Assembly: GCA_963835935.1 (NCBI GenBank)
Contig: CAWIHK010000002.1
Location: 620,001-684,000 of the forward strand
Origin: CAWIHK01 sp963835935
GTDB lineage: Bacteria > Bacteroidota > Ignavibacteria > UBA10030 > CAVZMI01
Reading direction: 5' to 3'
DNA length: 64,000 nt
Part shown: one piece after another, positions 34,329 to 45,400 of the stretch
How positions within the stretch are numbered: position 1 is the first letter of the stretch
Layout of the letters: each line of letters begins with the position of its first letter
The notes under the pieces: model-generated
Told to the model about the DNA's origin: nothing
The model's database searches: none
The model's input: only the letters and a program-made list of their open reading frames with translations
Program-made: the position numbers and the translations under genes

Positions 34329-36614
34329 ATGATGAAAATCGTAGGAGAATCTCCTTTGACGTTCGGATCAATTATTCTTTTCATTGCACTGGGTGCGGCG
34401 GTTTTTTCACTTTGGAGTTATTTGCGGGCATCATTATTGGAATTGCGCTTGCAAAAAAAATCAGATGGACACCGTCGTAGGGCCCGCATCGCTTTTTTAT
34501 TGTTGACCGGCGCTTTATCTGCGGCATCGGCGCTGCTGCTCAGTCATTTCTTATATTATAGATTCGAGTTCGAATATGTGGCGCATTACAGTTCCCTTGA
34601 TCTTCCGTTTGGATATTTGATTTCCGCGTTCTGGGCCGGTCAGGAGGGAACGTTTCTCTTATGGGCGTTACTTACCGCTCTCTTTGGAATAATATTTTAT
34701 AAGACATCACGCCAGCTCGAAAATGTCGGAATGATCGTTGTCATTTCAGTTGAGATTTTCTTTCTGCTCATTCTGTTGAAAAAAAGTCCGTTCACGATAC
34801 TGCCTGAAGTTCCTCGCGATGGAAACGGACTCAATCCGCTCTTGCAAAATCCATGGATGGTAATTCATCCCCCAATCCTTTTCATCGGATATGCGGCAAC
34901 TGCGTTTCCATTCGCGATTGCAATAGCCGGCCTGATTCGAAAAGATTATGGAACTTGGATTCGTTTTGCGTTGCCATGGACATTAGCAACCTCCATCATG
35001 CTTGGTGCGGGCATTGTCATCGGCGGATTTTGGGCTTATGAAACTCTCGGATGGGGAGGTTATTGGGGATGGGATCCGGTTGAAAATTCTTCTCTCATTC
35101 CATGGCTGACAATCCTTGCGTTACTGCATGGATTGTTGATTCAACGAATGACAGGAGCATTGCAGCGATTAAATTTCTTTCTCGCTCTGGTTACATTCGT
35201 GCTGGTAGTCTACGCCACATTCCTCACGCGAAGCGGTGTGCTGGCTGACTTTTCTGTTCACTCATTTCAGGACCTAGGCATCAATTCTTATCTGATCGTG
35301 TGTGTGGCGTTGAGTGCAGGTTTAAGTGCATTTGTCTACGCCATCCGATTTCGATCGATTCCTTCAGCACGGATTGAATATAAAAGATTAAATCGACAAA
35401 ATGCACTTTATGTTGGCATGTTGATTCTTTGCGCTTCGGCGATATTAACGTTTGCAGGAACATCGTTGCCAATTGTCAGCGGATGGTTTGGAAACACATC
35501 GCAAGTCGATAGTTCATTTTATAATAGAGTGTACCTACCCATCGGGATCGCGATAGAATTAATGTTGGGCGTTACTCCCTGGCTGATATGGCGCGGAGAA
35601 GACTGGCGCCAAGTAGTGAAAAAATTGCTGATCCCTTTTGTACTTTCCACGATCGTACTGATCGCGATTTTAATTACCGGTGTCTACGACATCGTTCTAA
35701 TGATATTCATCTGGTCTGGCGCATTCGCCCTATTCACGAACATTATGTTTGCCGTACGACAGTGGAAATTAGGCTGGTTACTCATGGGCGCACCACTGAG
35801 TCATGTCGGAGTAGCAATGATGTTGATTGGTATTATCGTTTCCGGCAATTTTGGCAAGACTGAAAGAATAGTTCTCCAAAAAAATTCTTCGACGAAACTT
35901 GCCGGATACACTGTTGAATATCTTAGCAGTGGAAAAGATAACCGCGGCCGTGATGAGATTGTTTTACAATGTACAAGCGAAGATGGAAAAGCTTTTGAAC
36001 TACGGCCGCTTCTGTTTTATAATGCAACAACCAACAGTATAATGCGGGAACCTGACATCAAAATCTTTCCATTAAGAGATATCTATATTTCGGCACTTGA
36101 AAAACAGGGCGGAGAATATGATTTTAGTTCTGGTGAGATGAACGATAATTCTGTCCCGCAGAATGCCGGAAACGACGGTTTGCCGGACGCAATTCTGGAA
36201 TTGCACAAAGATGAACTGAAAGAATATAAAGGCAGTACTTTAAAGTTCGTAGGTTTTATCACCGAGCATAGACAGGAAAATGATTATATTCGTGTTACTG
36301 CCGGCATTGAAGTGTCGGACAGTACGGGGAAAGAAATTATCCGGCCGGCAATTGAAATTCGGAATGGAGTTCGCATCGGTGTCCCAGGTACAGTCTGGAG
36401 AAAAAGACCACCGCTCGATTTAATTTTACACGATATCGATGCAGATATCCGGACTATTCAAGTAGCGATCCAAAGACATCCGGACGAACAAGCGATTATC
36501 GAATTAAGTATTAAACCATTAATGAGCCTGTTGTGGGCCGGCACAATTATTATGCTTGTTGGAATTGGAATTGCTGTCAAACGGCGTTTAACAGAGAATA
36601 AGATTTCTCAATAA
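34329..36614 (+). CDS. ccmF: cytochrome c heme lyase subunit CcmF
   Basis: Polytopic membrane protein of system I cytochrome c maturation; it attaches heme to apocytochrome c in the periplasm. The 761-aa sequence has many hydrophobic helices, the heme-handling WWD-type motif GWGGYWGWDPVENSSLIPWL, and the CcmF segment LLQNPWMVIHPPILFIGYAA. A large extracytoplasmic domain occupies about residues 510-730 before a final helix. The double ATG at 34329/34332 is the most likely start; no strong ribosome binding site is visible. ccmE, ccmH and other ccm genes are not in the window. Confidence 0.93.
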   Translation: MMKIVGESPLTFGSIILFIALGAAVFSLWSYLRASLLELRLQKKSDGHRRRARIAFLLLTGALSAASALLLSHFLYYRFEFEYVAHYSSLDLPFGYLISAFWAGQEGTFLLWALLTALFGIIFYKTSRQLENVGMIVVISVEIFFLLILLKKSPFTILPEVPRDGNGLNPLLQNPWMVIHPPILFIGYAATAFPFAIAIAGLIRKDYGTWIRFALPWTLATSIMLGAGIVIGGFWAYETLGWGGYWGWDPVENSSLIPWLTILALLHGLLIQRMTGALQRLNFFLALVTFVLVVYATFLTRSGVLADFSVHSFQDLGINSYLIVCVALSAGLSAFVYAIRFRSIPSARIEYKRLNRQNALYVGMLILCASAILTFAGTSLPIVSGWFGNTSQVDSSFYNRVYLPIGIAIELMLGVTPWLIWRGEDWRQVVKKLLIPFVLSTIVLIAILITGVYDIVLMIFIWSGAFALFTNIMFAVRQWKLGWLLMGAPLSHVGVAMMLIGIIVSGNFGKTERIVLQKNSSTKLAGYTVEYLSSGKDNRGRDEIVLQCTSEDGKAFELRPLLFYNATTNSIMREPDIKIFPLRDIYISALEKQGGEYDFSSGEMNDNSVPQNAGNDGLPDAILELHKDELKEYKGSTLKFVGFITEHRQENDYIRVTAGIEVSDSTGKEIIRPAIEIRNGVRIGVPGTVWRKRPPLDLILHDIDADIRTIQVAIQRHPDEQAIIELSIKPLMSLLWAGTIIMLVGIGIAVKRRLTENKISQ

Positions 36615-36679
36615 ATGTTTTGCCTGATGTAACTTGCAACATTGAGTTCTCGTCGGGTGAAAAAGGAGGATGTTGATCT

Positions 36680-39600
36680 GTGCCAATATTTACTGGAAGA
36701 ATAAAGTCGTCAATCATAATAATTTTATTCCTTTTACTATCGCTAACTAATTCATATTCTCGTCAGCTTGTCGATGGATGGAAAGTATTGCAATCTACTG
36801 CAAGCGGAATGGTTATCGAATTTCGTCCGCAATATGATTCTTTGAATACGATTATTCATGATGGTACTAAATATACCGAGTTGTCTTTCATTGGTTCATC
36901 GTCTCTTAATCTCGGTTCAGTCGGTAAACCGAATACACGTTTTGCAAATAAACTTCTCGGGATTCCATCGAATAACGTGAATGTTGAAATACTTGAGAGC
37001 AATTATGTCGATCTCCATGGAATTTTACTTTCACCTGTGGAGAAAATAGATTACTCCATTCGTCCGGCGAAGACAAATTCTCCAACGCCGGCAAAAACTG
37101 TAATTGGCCGGGCAGCGTACAGTAGGAATGCACTTCTTCCCGATACACTTGTAAAAATCGACGCCATCAGGGAAGTGCAACACACAATCATTGGAAATCT
37201 GAAAGTCTATCCTATTCAATATAACGCAGGCACCCGGACATTACGAAAGTATACCAGATTTCTAATTCGTGTTTCATTTGGCGGACAAACAATCAAAGTA
37301 TTGGGAAGTTCGAGCAAAATTTCACCGATCGTACAATCGGTTCTTAACCACGATGTGATGAAGAAAAGAATTAGCAGCGTGCCGCCATTGCGAAAAGTAA
37401 TGGTGAACAGTGTTCTTGCTTCCGGTGATTGGTTTAAAATTCCGGTTACAACGACTGGGATTTATACGTTAAGTTATTCGACGCTTAAGGCAATTGGAGT
37501 TCCTGTTGATCAAATCGATCCGCGTACAATAAAGATTTATAATAACGGCGGAAGGATGCTGCCTGAATCAATAAATCTATCTCGGCCTGACGATTTGATT
37601 GAAAATGCCATTCTTGTTACTGGCGAGAGTGATGGAAAGTTTGATCAGGGCGATCAAGTCACTTTCTACGGCACTTCCCCTAATTGGTGGAAATTGCGGT
37701 CAATTTATCAAAATCTTACTCATTATCATCATTCTTATACGGACACTAATTTTTATTGGTTGACGTACAACGGAAACCAAGGAAAACGAATTACTCTTCG
37801 AACAAGTCCCCAAGTTCAGAACCCATTCAGTCCATCTGACATTCCCAGTCATATTTTTTATCAAGTCGATTCTACCAAGATTGTGATTAGTTATGAAGAT
37901 GCGTCCGGACGCGAGTACTACAGTCCTCCGATCAGTTTGAATATGCCGATGGTTCACCGACAGATGTTGTATAATATTGTTGAAAATAGTCCGGTAACAT
38001 TTCGCATTACCGGAATGACAACTTCATCGGACGCTTCCTCGCTGACGGTTTCTCAGGACAATGTATCTATCGGCACACTCTCTAGCACATCGGGAACCGA
38101 TGAATATGACTATGGTATAAAATTCAACTCGGGTATCGTGAGCGTGTTCGCGGGTAAAGCGCCATCAAGCGGCAACGAATCCTATTTTAAATTTGATTAT
38201 CAATCCGAGAGTAATAATGGAGATGGGTATATTTATTGGTATGAAATATTATATCGTTGTCGTCCGATTGCCATCCATGATTCACTGTGGATTGAAACTC
38301 CCGACACAACCGCTGCACTCTTGTATCATATCGATGGCTTTAGTTCATCAAATGTCACAGTCTTTGATGTCACCGATCCGATTAATATTGTACAAATGAG
38401 TACTACAGCAACTGGTTCATCCGGAGTTAATTTTATTACAACCTGCATGAAAGACACGGTACATGCGTTTTACGCGTTTACTTCATCGATGCAAAAAGAT
38501 ATTCAAGCAGGATTGATCCAGCATGTAAAAAACTCGAATCTTCATGGAACAGATTATGGTGCTGACTTCATCATCATTGCACATCCGGCTTTGATGTCAG
38601 CCGCGAAACGGCTGGAAGCCTATCGTAATTCATCGCAAACGAATCAATTGAAAACAGTCGTCATCGATGTCAATGATATTTATAATGAATTTTCATGCGG
38701 GCAATTTGATCCTGTTGCAATACGGGACTTTATACGATATGCCTACACAACTTGGAATATTCCGCCGAGCTATATTCTCCTCTTTGGCGGCGGGACTTAT
38801 GATTATAAAAAACAACGAGGAGGAATGTTTATTCCTCCTTATGAGACAGTTGAATCATTGAATGCTACCAACAGTTATCCGTACGATGATTTTTATGTAA
38901 CATTGACGAAAAGCGAATCTATTACATTGCCTATCGGACGAATAGCCGCACGTTCGGCAGATGAAGCTGATATCTGGGTTGATAAGATTATTCGCTACGA
39001 AACTGGAAGTGATCCAGGCAGCTGGAGAAATCTAATTACTATTTGCGGGGACGATGGTTACACAACATCAGGCTACGAGTATGCACAACACACAAGTGAA
39101 GCAGAAGGGTTGAGCACACAACACGTTCCAACAAAATTCGATCAACAAAAAATATACCTTGTGGAATATCCAACGGTTTTCGCATCTGTCGGCAGACTAA
39201 AACCTGACGCAACAACCGATCTTATTAAGTTCTGGAACAAAGGCACACTTTTAATAAACTGGACAGGGCACGGCAATATCGATGTATGGTCGCATGAACG
39301 ACTTTTCAATCTCTCAAGCACCCTGCCACAGTTGAATAATCGTAATATGTTACCAATGGTTTTTGCAGCCACATGCAGATTTGCCCGTTACGACGCAATG
39401 CAACGAAGCGGAGCTGATCAGTTGGCAGCAGATGATGCCGGGGGGGCCATTGTGGTTATTGGAGCCGCTCGAGATGTTAACGGTTCAGACAATTCAACAT
39501 TTAATGAGAATTTTTACGATGGTTTGCTCTATGTGACAGACAGTTTGGAACTCTACCCACGTGTTGGAGATGGATTTTTAAGTGCAAAACAGTTGGTTTA

Positions 39601-40744
39601 TTTAGGAGAAGATGTTTCTAATATGCAGAAATTTCATATTTTAGGCGATCCAACCATCCGTCTTATTACTCCGTCGGAGAAAATTCATATTGACAGCATC
39701 AATAACCAGGTACCTGTGTCCCAATTGCTCTCATTTCAAGCGCTCCAAAAAAATTCCTTTACCGGAACTATGGATCATAGTTCATCTTCTGCCAAAGGTA
39801 TGGATTCCCAAAATCAAATTTTATTCAGTATTCTAGACGGTCGGAAAAATTTACAAATAACGGATGATCACGGTACCGTTTTTAGTTTTTGGAAACCCGG
39901 AGATGTAGTTTTCAGAGGTACTGTGACAGCGACAAACGGAAAATTTAAAGGCACATTCATACCACCGAAAGACGTCGCATATTCCTCGAACCAAGGCCGC
40001 ATCAGTCTTTACACAAATGATGACTCTCATGATGCGGTTGGATATTTCGACGATATAATTATTAAAGGTGCAGATAGTTCATTGGTGGTAGATACAACAG
40101 GACCACAATTGACAGGCTACATACAATCGCGTCTATTTCGTCCTGGGGATCTTGTGCCTGATAATTCGACATTGTATGTCGATGTTTCCGACGAAGATGG
40201 AATTAACCTTTCAAGTTCGTCAATAGGCCATGGTCTTGATCTATGGATCGATAACGATTCGAAGAGTATTTCTCTTGCAGATTATTTTCGAAATGCGCCA
40301 GACTCATATCAAAAAGGGACAATCGAATATCCGTTACCGACTCTAACGAGCGGCAGTCACTCGTTGAGAATTCGCGCATGGGACACATTCAACAATTCTT
40401 CAGACATGGTGCTGCCATTCCGTGTCGCTGGATCTGAATCGATTGTAGTAACCGATGTTTTCAACTATCCTAATCCGTTTTCATCACATACATACTTCAC
40501 CTTCCAGCAAAATATGACCGAGCCGGTTGACGTGGAAATTCGGATTTTTACTGTTGCAGGAAGATTGATACAAACTTTGCATGAACCAAATATCTCCGCT
40601 GGATTTGTTAAGATTCCGTGGGATGGTACCGACGCCGATGGCAACAGCATCAGTAATGGAGTCTATTTTTACAAACTTCGAGTGAGACGAAGTGTAAGTG
40701 GAGAAACTTTTGAGACTATCGGTAAATGCGCGGTGCTACGATAA
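36680..40744 (+). CDS. porU: type IX secretion system sortase PorU (C25 peptidase family)
   Basis: A 1354-aa outer-surface cysteine peptidase that removes the C-terminal signal of T9SS cargo and attaches it to the surface. A signal peptide (SIIIILFLLLSLTNSYS) is followed by a long beta-rich N-terminal part. The C25 domain has the catalytic His in NWTGHGNIDVW (H864) and the catalytic Cys in FAATCRFARYD (C899). The C-terminus is a T9SS sorting domain: NYPNPFSSHTYFTF and SNGVYFYKLRV. The start is a GTG at 36680 with AGGAGG 10 bases upstream. PorV, PorQ and PorZ partners are not in the window. Confidence 0.9.
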   Translation: MPIFTGRIKSSIIIILFLLLSLTNSYSRQLVDGWKVLQSTASGMVIEFRPQYDSLNTIIHDGTKYTELSFIGSSSLNLGSVGKPNTRFANKLLGIPSNNVNVEILESNYVDLHGILLSPVEKIDYSIRPAKTNSPTPAKTVIGRAAYSRNALLPDTLVKIDAIREVQHTIIGNLKVYPIQYNAGTRTLRKYTRFLIRVSFGGQTIKVLGSSSKISPIVQSVLNHDVMKKRISSVPPLRKVMVNSVLASGDWFKIPVTTTGIYTLSYSTLKAIGVPVDQIDPRTIKIYNNGGRMLPESINLSRPDDLIENAILVTGESDGKFDQGDQVTFYGTSPNWWKLRSIYQNLTHYHHSYTDTNFYWLTYNGNQGKRITLRTSPQVQNPFSPSDIPSHIFYQVDSTKIVISYEDASGREYYSPPISLNMPMVHRQMLYNIVENSPVTFRITGMTTSSDASSLTVSQDNVSIGTLSSTSGTDEYDYGIKFNSGIVSVFAGKAPSSGNESYFKFDYQSESNNGDGYIYWYEILYRCRPIAIHDSLWIETPDTTAALLYHIDGFSSSNVTVFDVTDPINIVQMSTTATGSSGVNFITTCMKDTVHAFYAFTSSMQKDIQAGLIQHVKNSNLHGTDYGADFIIIAHPALMSAAKRLEAYRNSSQTNQLKTVVIDVNDIYNEFSCGQFDPVAIRDFIRYAYTTWNIPPSYILLFGGGTYDYKKQRGGMFIPPYETVESLNATNSYPYDDFYVTLTKSESITLPIGRIAARSADEADIWVDKIIRYETGSDPGSWRNLITICGDDGYTTSGYEYAQHTSEAEGLSTQHVPTKFDQQKIYLVEYPTVFASVGRLKPDATTDLIKFWNKGTLLINWTGHGNIDVWSHERLFNLSSTLPQLNNRNMLPMVFAATCRFARYDAMQRSGADQLAADDAGGAIVVIGAARDVNGSDNSTFNENFYDGLLYVTDSLELYPRVGDGFLSAKQLVYLGEDVSNMQKFHILGDPTIRLITPSEKIHIDSINNQVPVSQLLSFQALQKNSFTGTMDHSSSSAKGMDSQNQILFSILDGRKNLQITDDHGTVFSFWKPGDVVFRGTVTATNGKFKGTFIPPKDVAYSSNQGRISLYTNDDSHDAVGYFDDIIIKGADSSLVVDTTGPQLTGYIQSRLFRPGDLVPDNSTLYVDVSDEDGINLSSSSIGHGLDLWIDNDSKSISLADYFRNAPDSYQKGTIEYPLPTLTSGSHSLRIRAWDTFNNSSDMVLPFRVAGSESIVVTDVFNYPNPFSSHTYFTFQQNMTEPVDVEIRIFTVAGRLIQTLHEPNISAGFVKIPWDGTDADGNSISNGVYFYKLRVRRSVSGETFETIGKCAVLR

Positions 40745-41110
40745 ACAATGAGGCCTCTTCCTAGCAATTCTTCCCGATTATCTTATGGAGAGTAGAAAGA
40801 GGTTCATGTATTCGAAATGAAAATAATTCGGTCATGGGAGAAATCCTGAGCCAGATTTTTCCAATAATCTCATGAGTCAACAACAAACCACCGAGTAAGA
40901 AGTTTAGCGGCCGTGTCAGAAAGTCGCCATCAAACCAATCACACCAATGTGTTGCCAAAAAAAATAGAAGAATATTGATTCTATCCTCTTTTTTCATTTC
41001 TTTTCATCAAAGCTTCGTAAGAAATCGTATGATCCATCAACAAAAAAATTATTAAACATCTGGATCAGAAAAAGATCGCTTAAATATTTTCCAGAGTTTA
41101 TGGAGATATC
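40745..41110. other. intergenic region, 366 bases, nothing recognised
   Basis: Between porU and the lipoprotein gene. I see an imprecise direct repeat (GATTATCTTATGGAGAG near 40773 and AATAATCTCATGAG near 40864) and a minus-strand open frame of 78 codons with no clear ribosome binding site or family. An AT-rich stretch before 41111 may hold a promoter for the lipoprotein gene, but no clear box stands out. Confidence 0.4.
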
Positions 41111-42262
41111 ATGAAAAATTATTATCCGTTTTTGGTATGTCTTATCTTTGCATCTTTTCTCGTCAACGGCTGTTCATCCGGAAACAAGGAATATTACCGA
41201 CTTTTAAAACTTGGCAGCAAGTGTGAAATTATCGGCTATTATCCCGTCGATGATGACAGCGCCGACATTGTCAATTGTTATCGGGTCAAAACTGATAACA
41301 ATAATAAAATAGTTGAAGTTGAATATATCGAATATGGGAAGGCGAATATCGATTCATATTTTGGCGCGTTGATTATTGTTATCGATTATTCCGGAGGGTA
41401 TGAAACAAGAATTTATCAAAATCCTGGTGGTAAGCCGATGGAAAATTCGGAAGGTGTTTATTCGAATTGTCTCAGTTGGGATGAAAAAAGTAATTCGTTC
41501 TTAGTGTCAAATCATGATGTTGATGGATCGATCATGCTAAATGTTAATGGCGTTGCCGAGTACATAAACAAACTTGATGAAAAAGATCAAATTATACAAT
41601 CGTTATCTGCCGATAAAAATGGGACTCCAATAAGCGACAAAAAAGGAGTCTCTGAAAAAAGAATGAAATACGACAATCAAAAAAATGAGATAGAAGAAAA
41701 ATATTTTGGATTGGATGGTAATCCGGTGAGTCGCAGAGATCTGGGTGTCGGCACTGTGAAGGCAAGCTATGACAGGGAAGGAAACATCGAGGAGGAGAGA
41801 TATTACGACACCGCCGGGCAGTTGAAGGAACGAAGTGATCTGGGAGTAGCGTTAATCCATTTTAAATATAATGAAAGAGGGGAACCGACGGAAATAAAAT
41901 TCTTTGGTGTAGATGGAAAACTTAAAAACTGTGAGGGAGGAATTAAGTTGTCCAGCATTTTTATGCATAGGGATGAGTTAAAGTTTTTCTCGGAACCCGC
42001 AAGTCATTGCATACTCCGCCAATTAGGGCCCCAAATTTTATCGGGTAATGCTTTAATAAGCTTGAATTATGATGAGCGGGGGCATATGTCGGAAATAAGC
42101 TTTTATGATTGTAGCGAACAATTGACAAATAATGTATTTTTAAGAGCCGCGATAATACAATTTCAATATGATAGACATGGTTTGCCTAAAAAAGTTACTT
42201 TCTTAGATAAAGATCGAAAAGTAATTATGGAAAAAAATAAGTACGATTTTCATTTCTTCTAG
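41111..42262 (+). CDS. lipoprotein with YD-like degenerate repeats
   Basis: A 383-aa exported lipoprotein: MKNYYPFLVCLIFASFLVNG is followed by the lipobox Cys (LVNGC), then a polar stretch. About residues 110-380 consist of repeated units of roughly 45-50 residues, each with a 'YD..GN..E..YY...G.' half and a '..DGK......G' half, for example VKASYDREGNIEEERYYDTA and IHFKYNERGEPTEIKFFGVD. This resembles RHS/YD-type beta repeats in degenerate form. No enzyme motif is seen. It is probably anchored in the outer membrane and may bind carbohydrate or other surface partners; that is inference. Confidence 0.7.
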   Translation: MKNYYPFLVCLIFASFLVNGCSSGNKEYYRLLKLGSKCEIIGYYPVDDDSADIVNCYRVKTDNNNKIVEVEYIEYGKANIDSYFGALIIVIDYSGGYETRIYQNPGGKPMENSEGVYSNCLSWDEKSNSFLVSNHDVDGSIMLNVNGVAEYINKLDEKDQIIQSLSADKNGTPISDKKGVSEKRMKYDNQKNEIEEKYFGLDGNPVSRRDLGVGTVKASYDREGNIEEERYYDTAGQLKERSDLGVALIHFKYNERGEPTEIKFFGVDGKLKNCEGGIKLSSIFMHRDELKFFSEPASHCILRQLGPQILSGNALISLNYDERGHMSEISFYDCSEQLTNNVFLRAAIIQFQYDRHGLPKKVTFLDKDRKVIMEKNKYDFHFF

Positions 42263-42466
42263 AATGAGGTGCTTCTCCGATCATCTAGAAGTATATAAAA
42301 ATTGATAATTGCGGTGAGCTTTTGGACTATGTTAAATCAAGATCAAAAAATGATTATCGAAAATTCCGTAAGGACACTTAGCAATCAATCATCCCTTTTT
42401 TCATTCACAACTCACCTGCAATTTTGTCGCTAAGAATTTATAGTATGTTCACAATATGTTTTCTTT

Positions 42467-45400
42467 TTAACGCATCATCATCATCTTTTTCGTGCATATG
42501 AAAGATCCGCACGTTAAACGGTAAAAATAGATACCACTGCCCACAACCCGGCCTTTTTCATCGGCCCCATCCCACTGAACGGTATATGATCCGGCTTGCA
42601 TATCGTCATCAACCAATGCGCGGATTTCTCTGCCTAACACGTCATAGATTTTCAGAACTACTTTTGAGTTGTCGAGCAAATTGAATTGTATTATCGTCGA
42701 AGGATTAAACGGATTTGGATAATTTTGTGACAGGTGATAAGGTAAAGGGACTGATCCGGTTTCATTTATGTCGCCATCTCTTGAGTTAAATGCCCGCGTC
42801 GAAAACGACCATGCAGGTGAAGTTGCACTCCCATCCGGATAGAGTGCCGTAACAGACCAATTGTATTTTGAACTATGAACACCTGGTACACAATACGATG
42901 TTCCGGTTACAGTTGCTTTCCCCCAATTTCCACTGACAATGTAAGAGGTTGCTCCGGGCGTTGCCTTCCAATTCAAAGTATCGATTAATGGTTGATCTAT
43001 TGCACCATCTGCCGGAGATAATAACGTTGGAGCGGCAAAAGCCGTTGTGAACGACCATGGACCGCAAACTACTCCTGGACTCCCGTCCGAAAATACTCCA
43101 TATATCCGCCAGTAGTATTTTGTATGATTAAAAAGGGGCACATTATATATTTTGAAAGAATTGCTATTGATATGTCCACCTGCAAAAACAGATGAAAAAT
43201 TGCTGTCAAGAGAAACCTGTAGCCAATAGCTCGCATACCCATAAATATTTGTCCATTGCAGTGTTGGTGCCGTTGGAACACCCGTTGATCCATTTGTAGG
43301 AGAAACTGAAACACCTGTGACAAAATTCCGGATATTTGATAGTGCAATAGTGCTCCCCGAACTTGAAATTGCCTCTACAATCCAAAAATAATTTGTGTGA
43401 GGTTGTAACATTGAAACATTGATGGAATTCGTTTTGATATTTTGTTGATTGAATACCTGGTAGTGTGGATCCATCATGTTTATATTCGTCGAGACGATAA
43501 CGGTATAAGACACCGCATCCGGAACAGTTTCCCATTGTAAGAGTATTGTAGATGTTGCATCAAATTTGCCATTCACAGGCGAATTAAGAGTGAGAATTGG
43601 CTGAACTGTCTTCGTTGTAAAACTCCACAACGGGCTGTATCGAATCATGTTGGAATTTTTTTCAACGACACACCAATAATACGTTGTCCCCGGATTCAAT
43701 ATCCCCGGATAGTATATTGTTCCTTTTTGATTCTTCTGAAACGCCGGCGGGTTTGTATTACCAAAATAAACATCATATGATACTGCTTCTACGCCGCCAG
43801 TCCATTTTAATAATTGAAATAACTCGACGTTTGATGCTGAATCACCCGGTATTGGACTTGTTGCAAGTGTAGGTTTTTTTGCCGCTTGAAAAGGACCAGG
43901 GCGTACCGTTCCTACCATCATCATAGGATCACCAAAAAGATTATGAACATATTTCTCATACCCATCGCGATTCATAGCAGTTCTCGATAATGCCTCAATA
44001 ACACCAATGTACCCGGGATTAAAAACAAAGTAGTTCTCCAAAAATATTCTCACTTCTCCAGCGGCTGCATCGTCAGTATTTCCAAGATATGCGGGTCCTC
44101 CTTTGGCGCTGTCACCCAAGAAAGCTTCTGCTATGCAAATCCAACCGCTGTCGTTAGCCGTCGTATAACAAGCAGTCATGCAGCTCTCAGAAAAGAGTAC
44201 TGTTGAAGAACCGGCCAGAGATTCAAAAGTGTTACCTGGGTCATTGATATAATAATAAGATTGTGGAGAATTTTTTGTCGAGAAAACTCCATATTTGAAT
44301 GCATTACCGGATTTATTTTCTCCTTTAGTACTTGTCGCATAATTGCAGATCGAACCATGACAGCTGACCAAATAGAGTCCATATCCTTTCTTTAATTCTG
44401 CAATTGTTTGGCTGCCGCTGAGATTGGGATCAGGGGGGCCAATTGGATCTGTCTCCGCCATCAATTTCATAGTAACACCCTCGGAGGCCGCTTGCACACT
44501 ATCGCTTTGCATGCGATCAATGCTCTCTATGCCATCAGCTTCACTCCAGAGAATTTTTTTTATAAATTGATTCCCGGCAATTAATTGGGTCTCATAATCA
44601 ATAACTTTTTGTGTCCAATTGTTTATTTCTTTTTCAACTCCACCAAAATAAGCCGACGAAGAACAAAAGCCGAAAGGTAGTCGACCGACAAATAAATCCG
44701 GGTATGAATTGTATGAACTATCTGCTACGATTTCATGAAAAACTGAATAATACCAATCTGTCGGCACAATCGGAACTCGATTATTCAATTGTGTGTAATA
44801 CGGAGGCACAATAGTATGATCTCCGCCAAGGAGAACAAATGTGGCCCCCTGGCTGTACGCTTCTTTGAGGTAACGGCGAATACATACAGCTGTATCATTT
44901 GCTATAGCAGTAGTTACCAGATCATCCGGTCCAATGAATTGAGAATACCAAGCTACGATTTGTTCCGTCGTCACTATAACGGTCGGACAACTACGAATAT
45001 TTTCATTATAATTGGCAAAATTATTAAATGAAGAAACAAGAGTACTATCGGTTATGATTATATAATAGGCAAACGGAGGCTTTTGCGGAACACTCATGAT
45101 ACTTGCTGATGATTTTGATGATTGCTTTGCTGATGGTAATGGCTCCATCGAAGTCAATATCTTCAACGGCCGTTTCTGATACAGAGGTACAGCCTCCGGA
45201 TTGTCGACAAGTTTTTTCAATATCATGTCATAAACATCCTGGGATTTTTGTGAGCGGTGCTGTACTACTAACGGTTTATCGAGCGTGAATTTAAGATTCA
45301 GTGAATATGTCAAACCTTCAGAAAATATCAATTGCCCGCTTAATGGTTTATACTGGAACGGACACAGCTCGAGAGTTACAATTCTATTACCACCATCGAA

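Noticed and set aside
40761..40997. A 78-codon minus-strand frame after porU
   Set aside because: No clear ribosome binding site, internal direct repeats explain part of it, and no recognisable domain.
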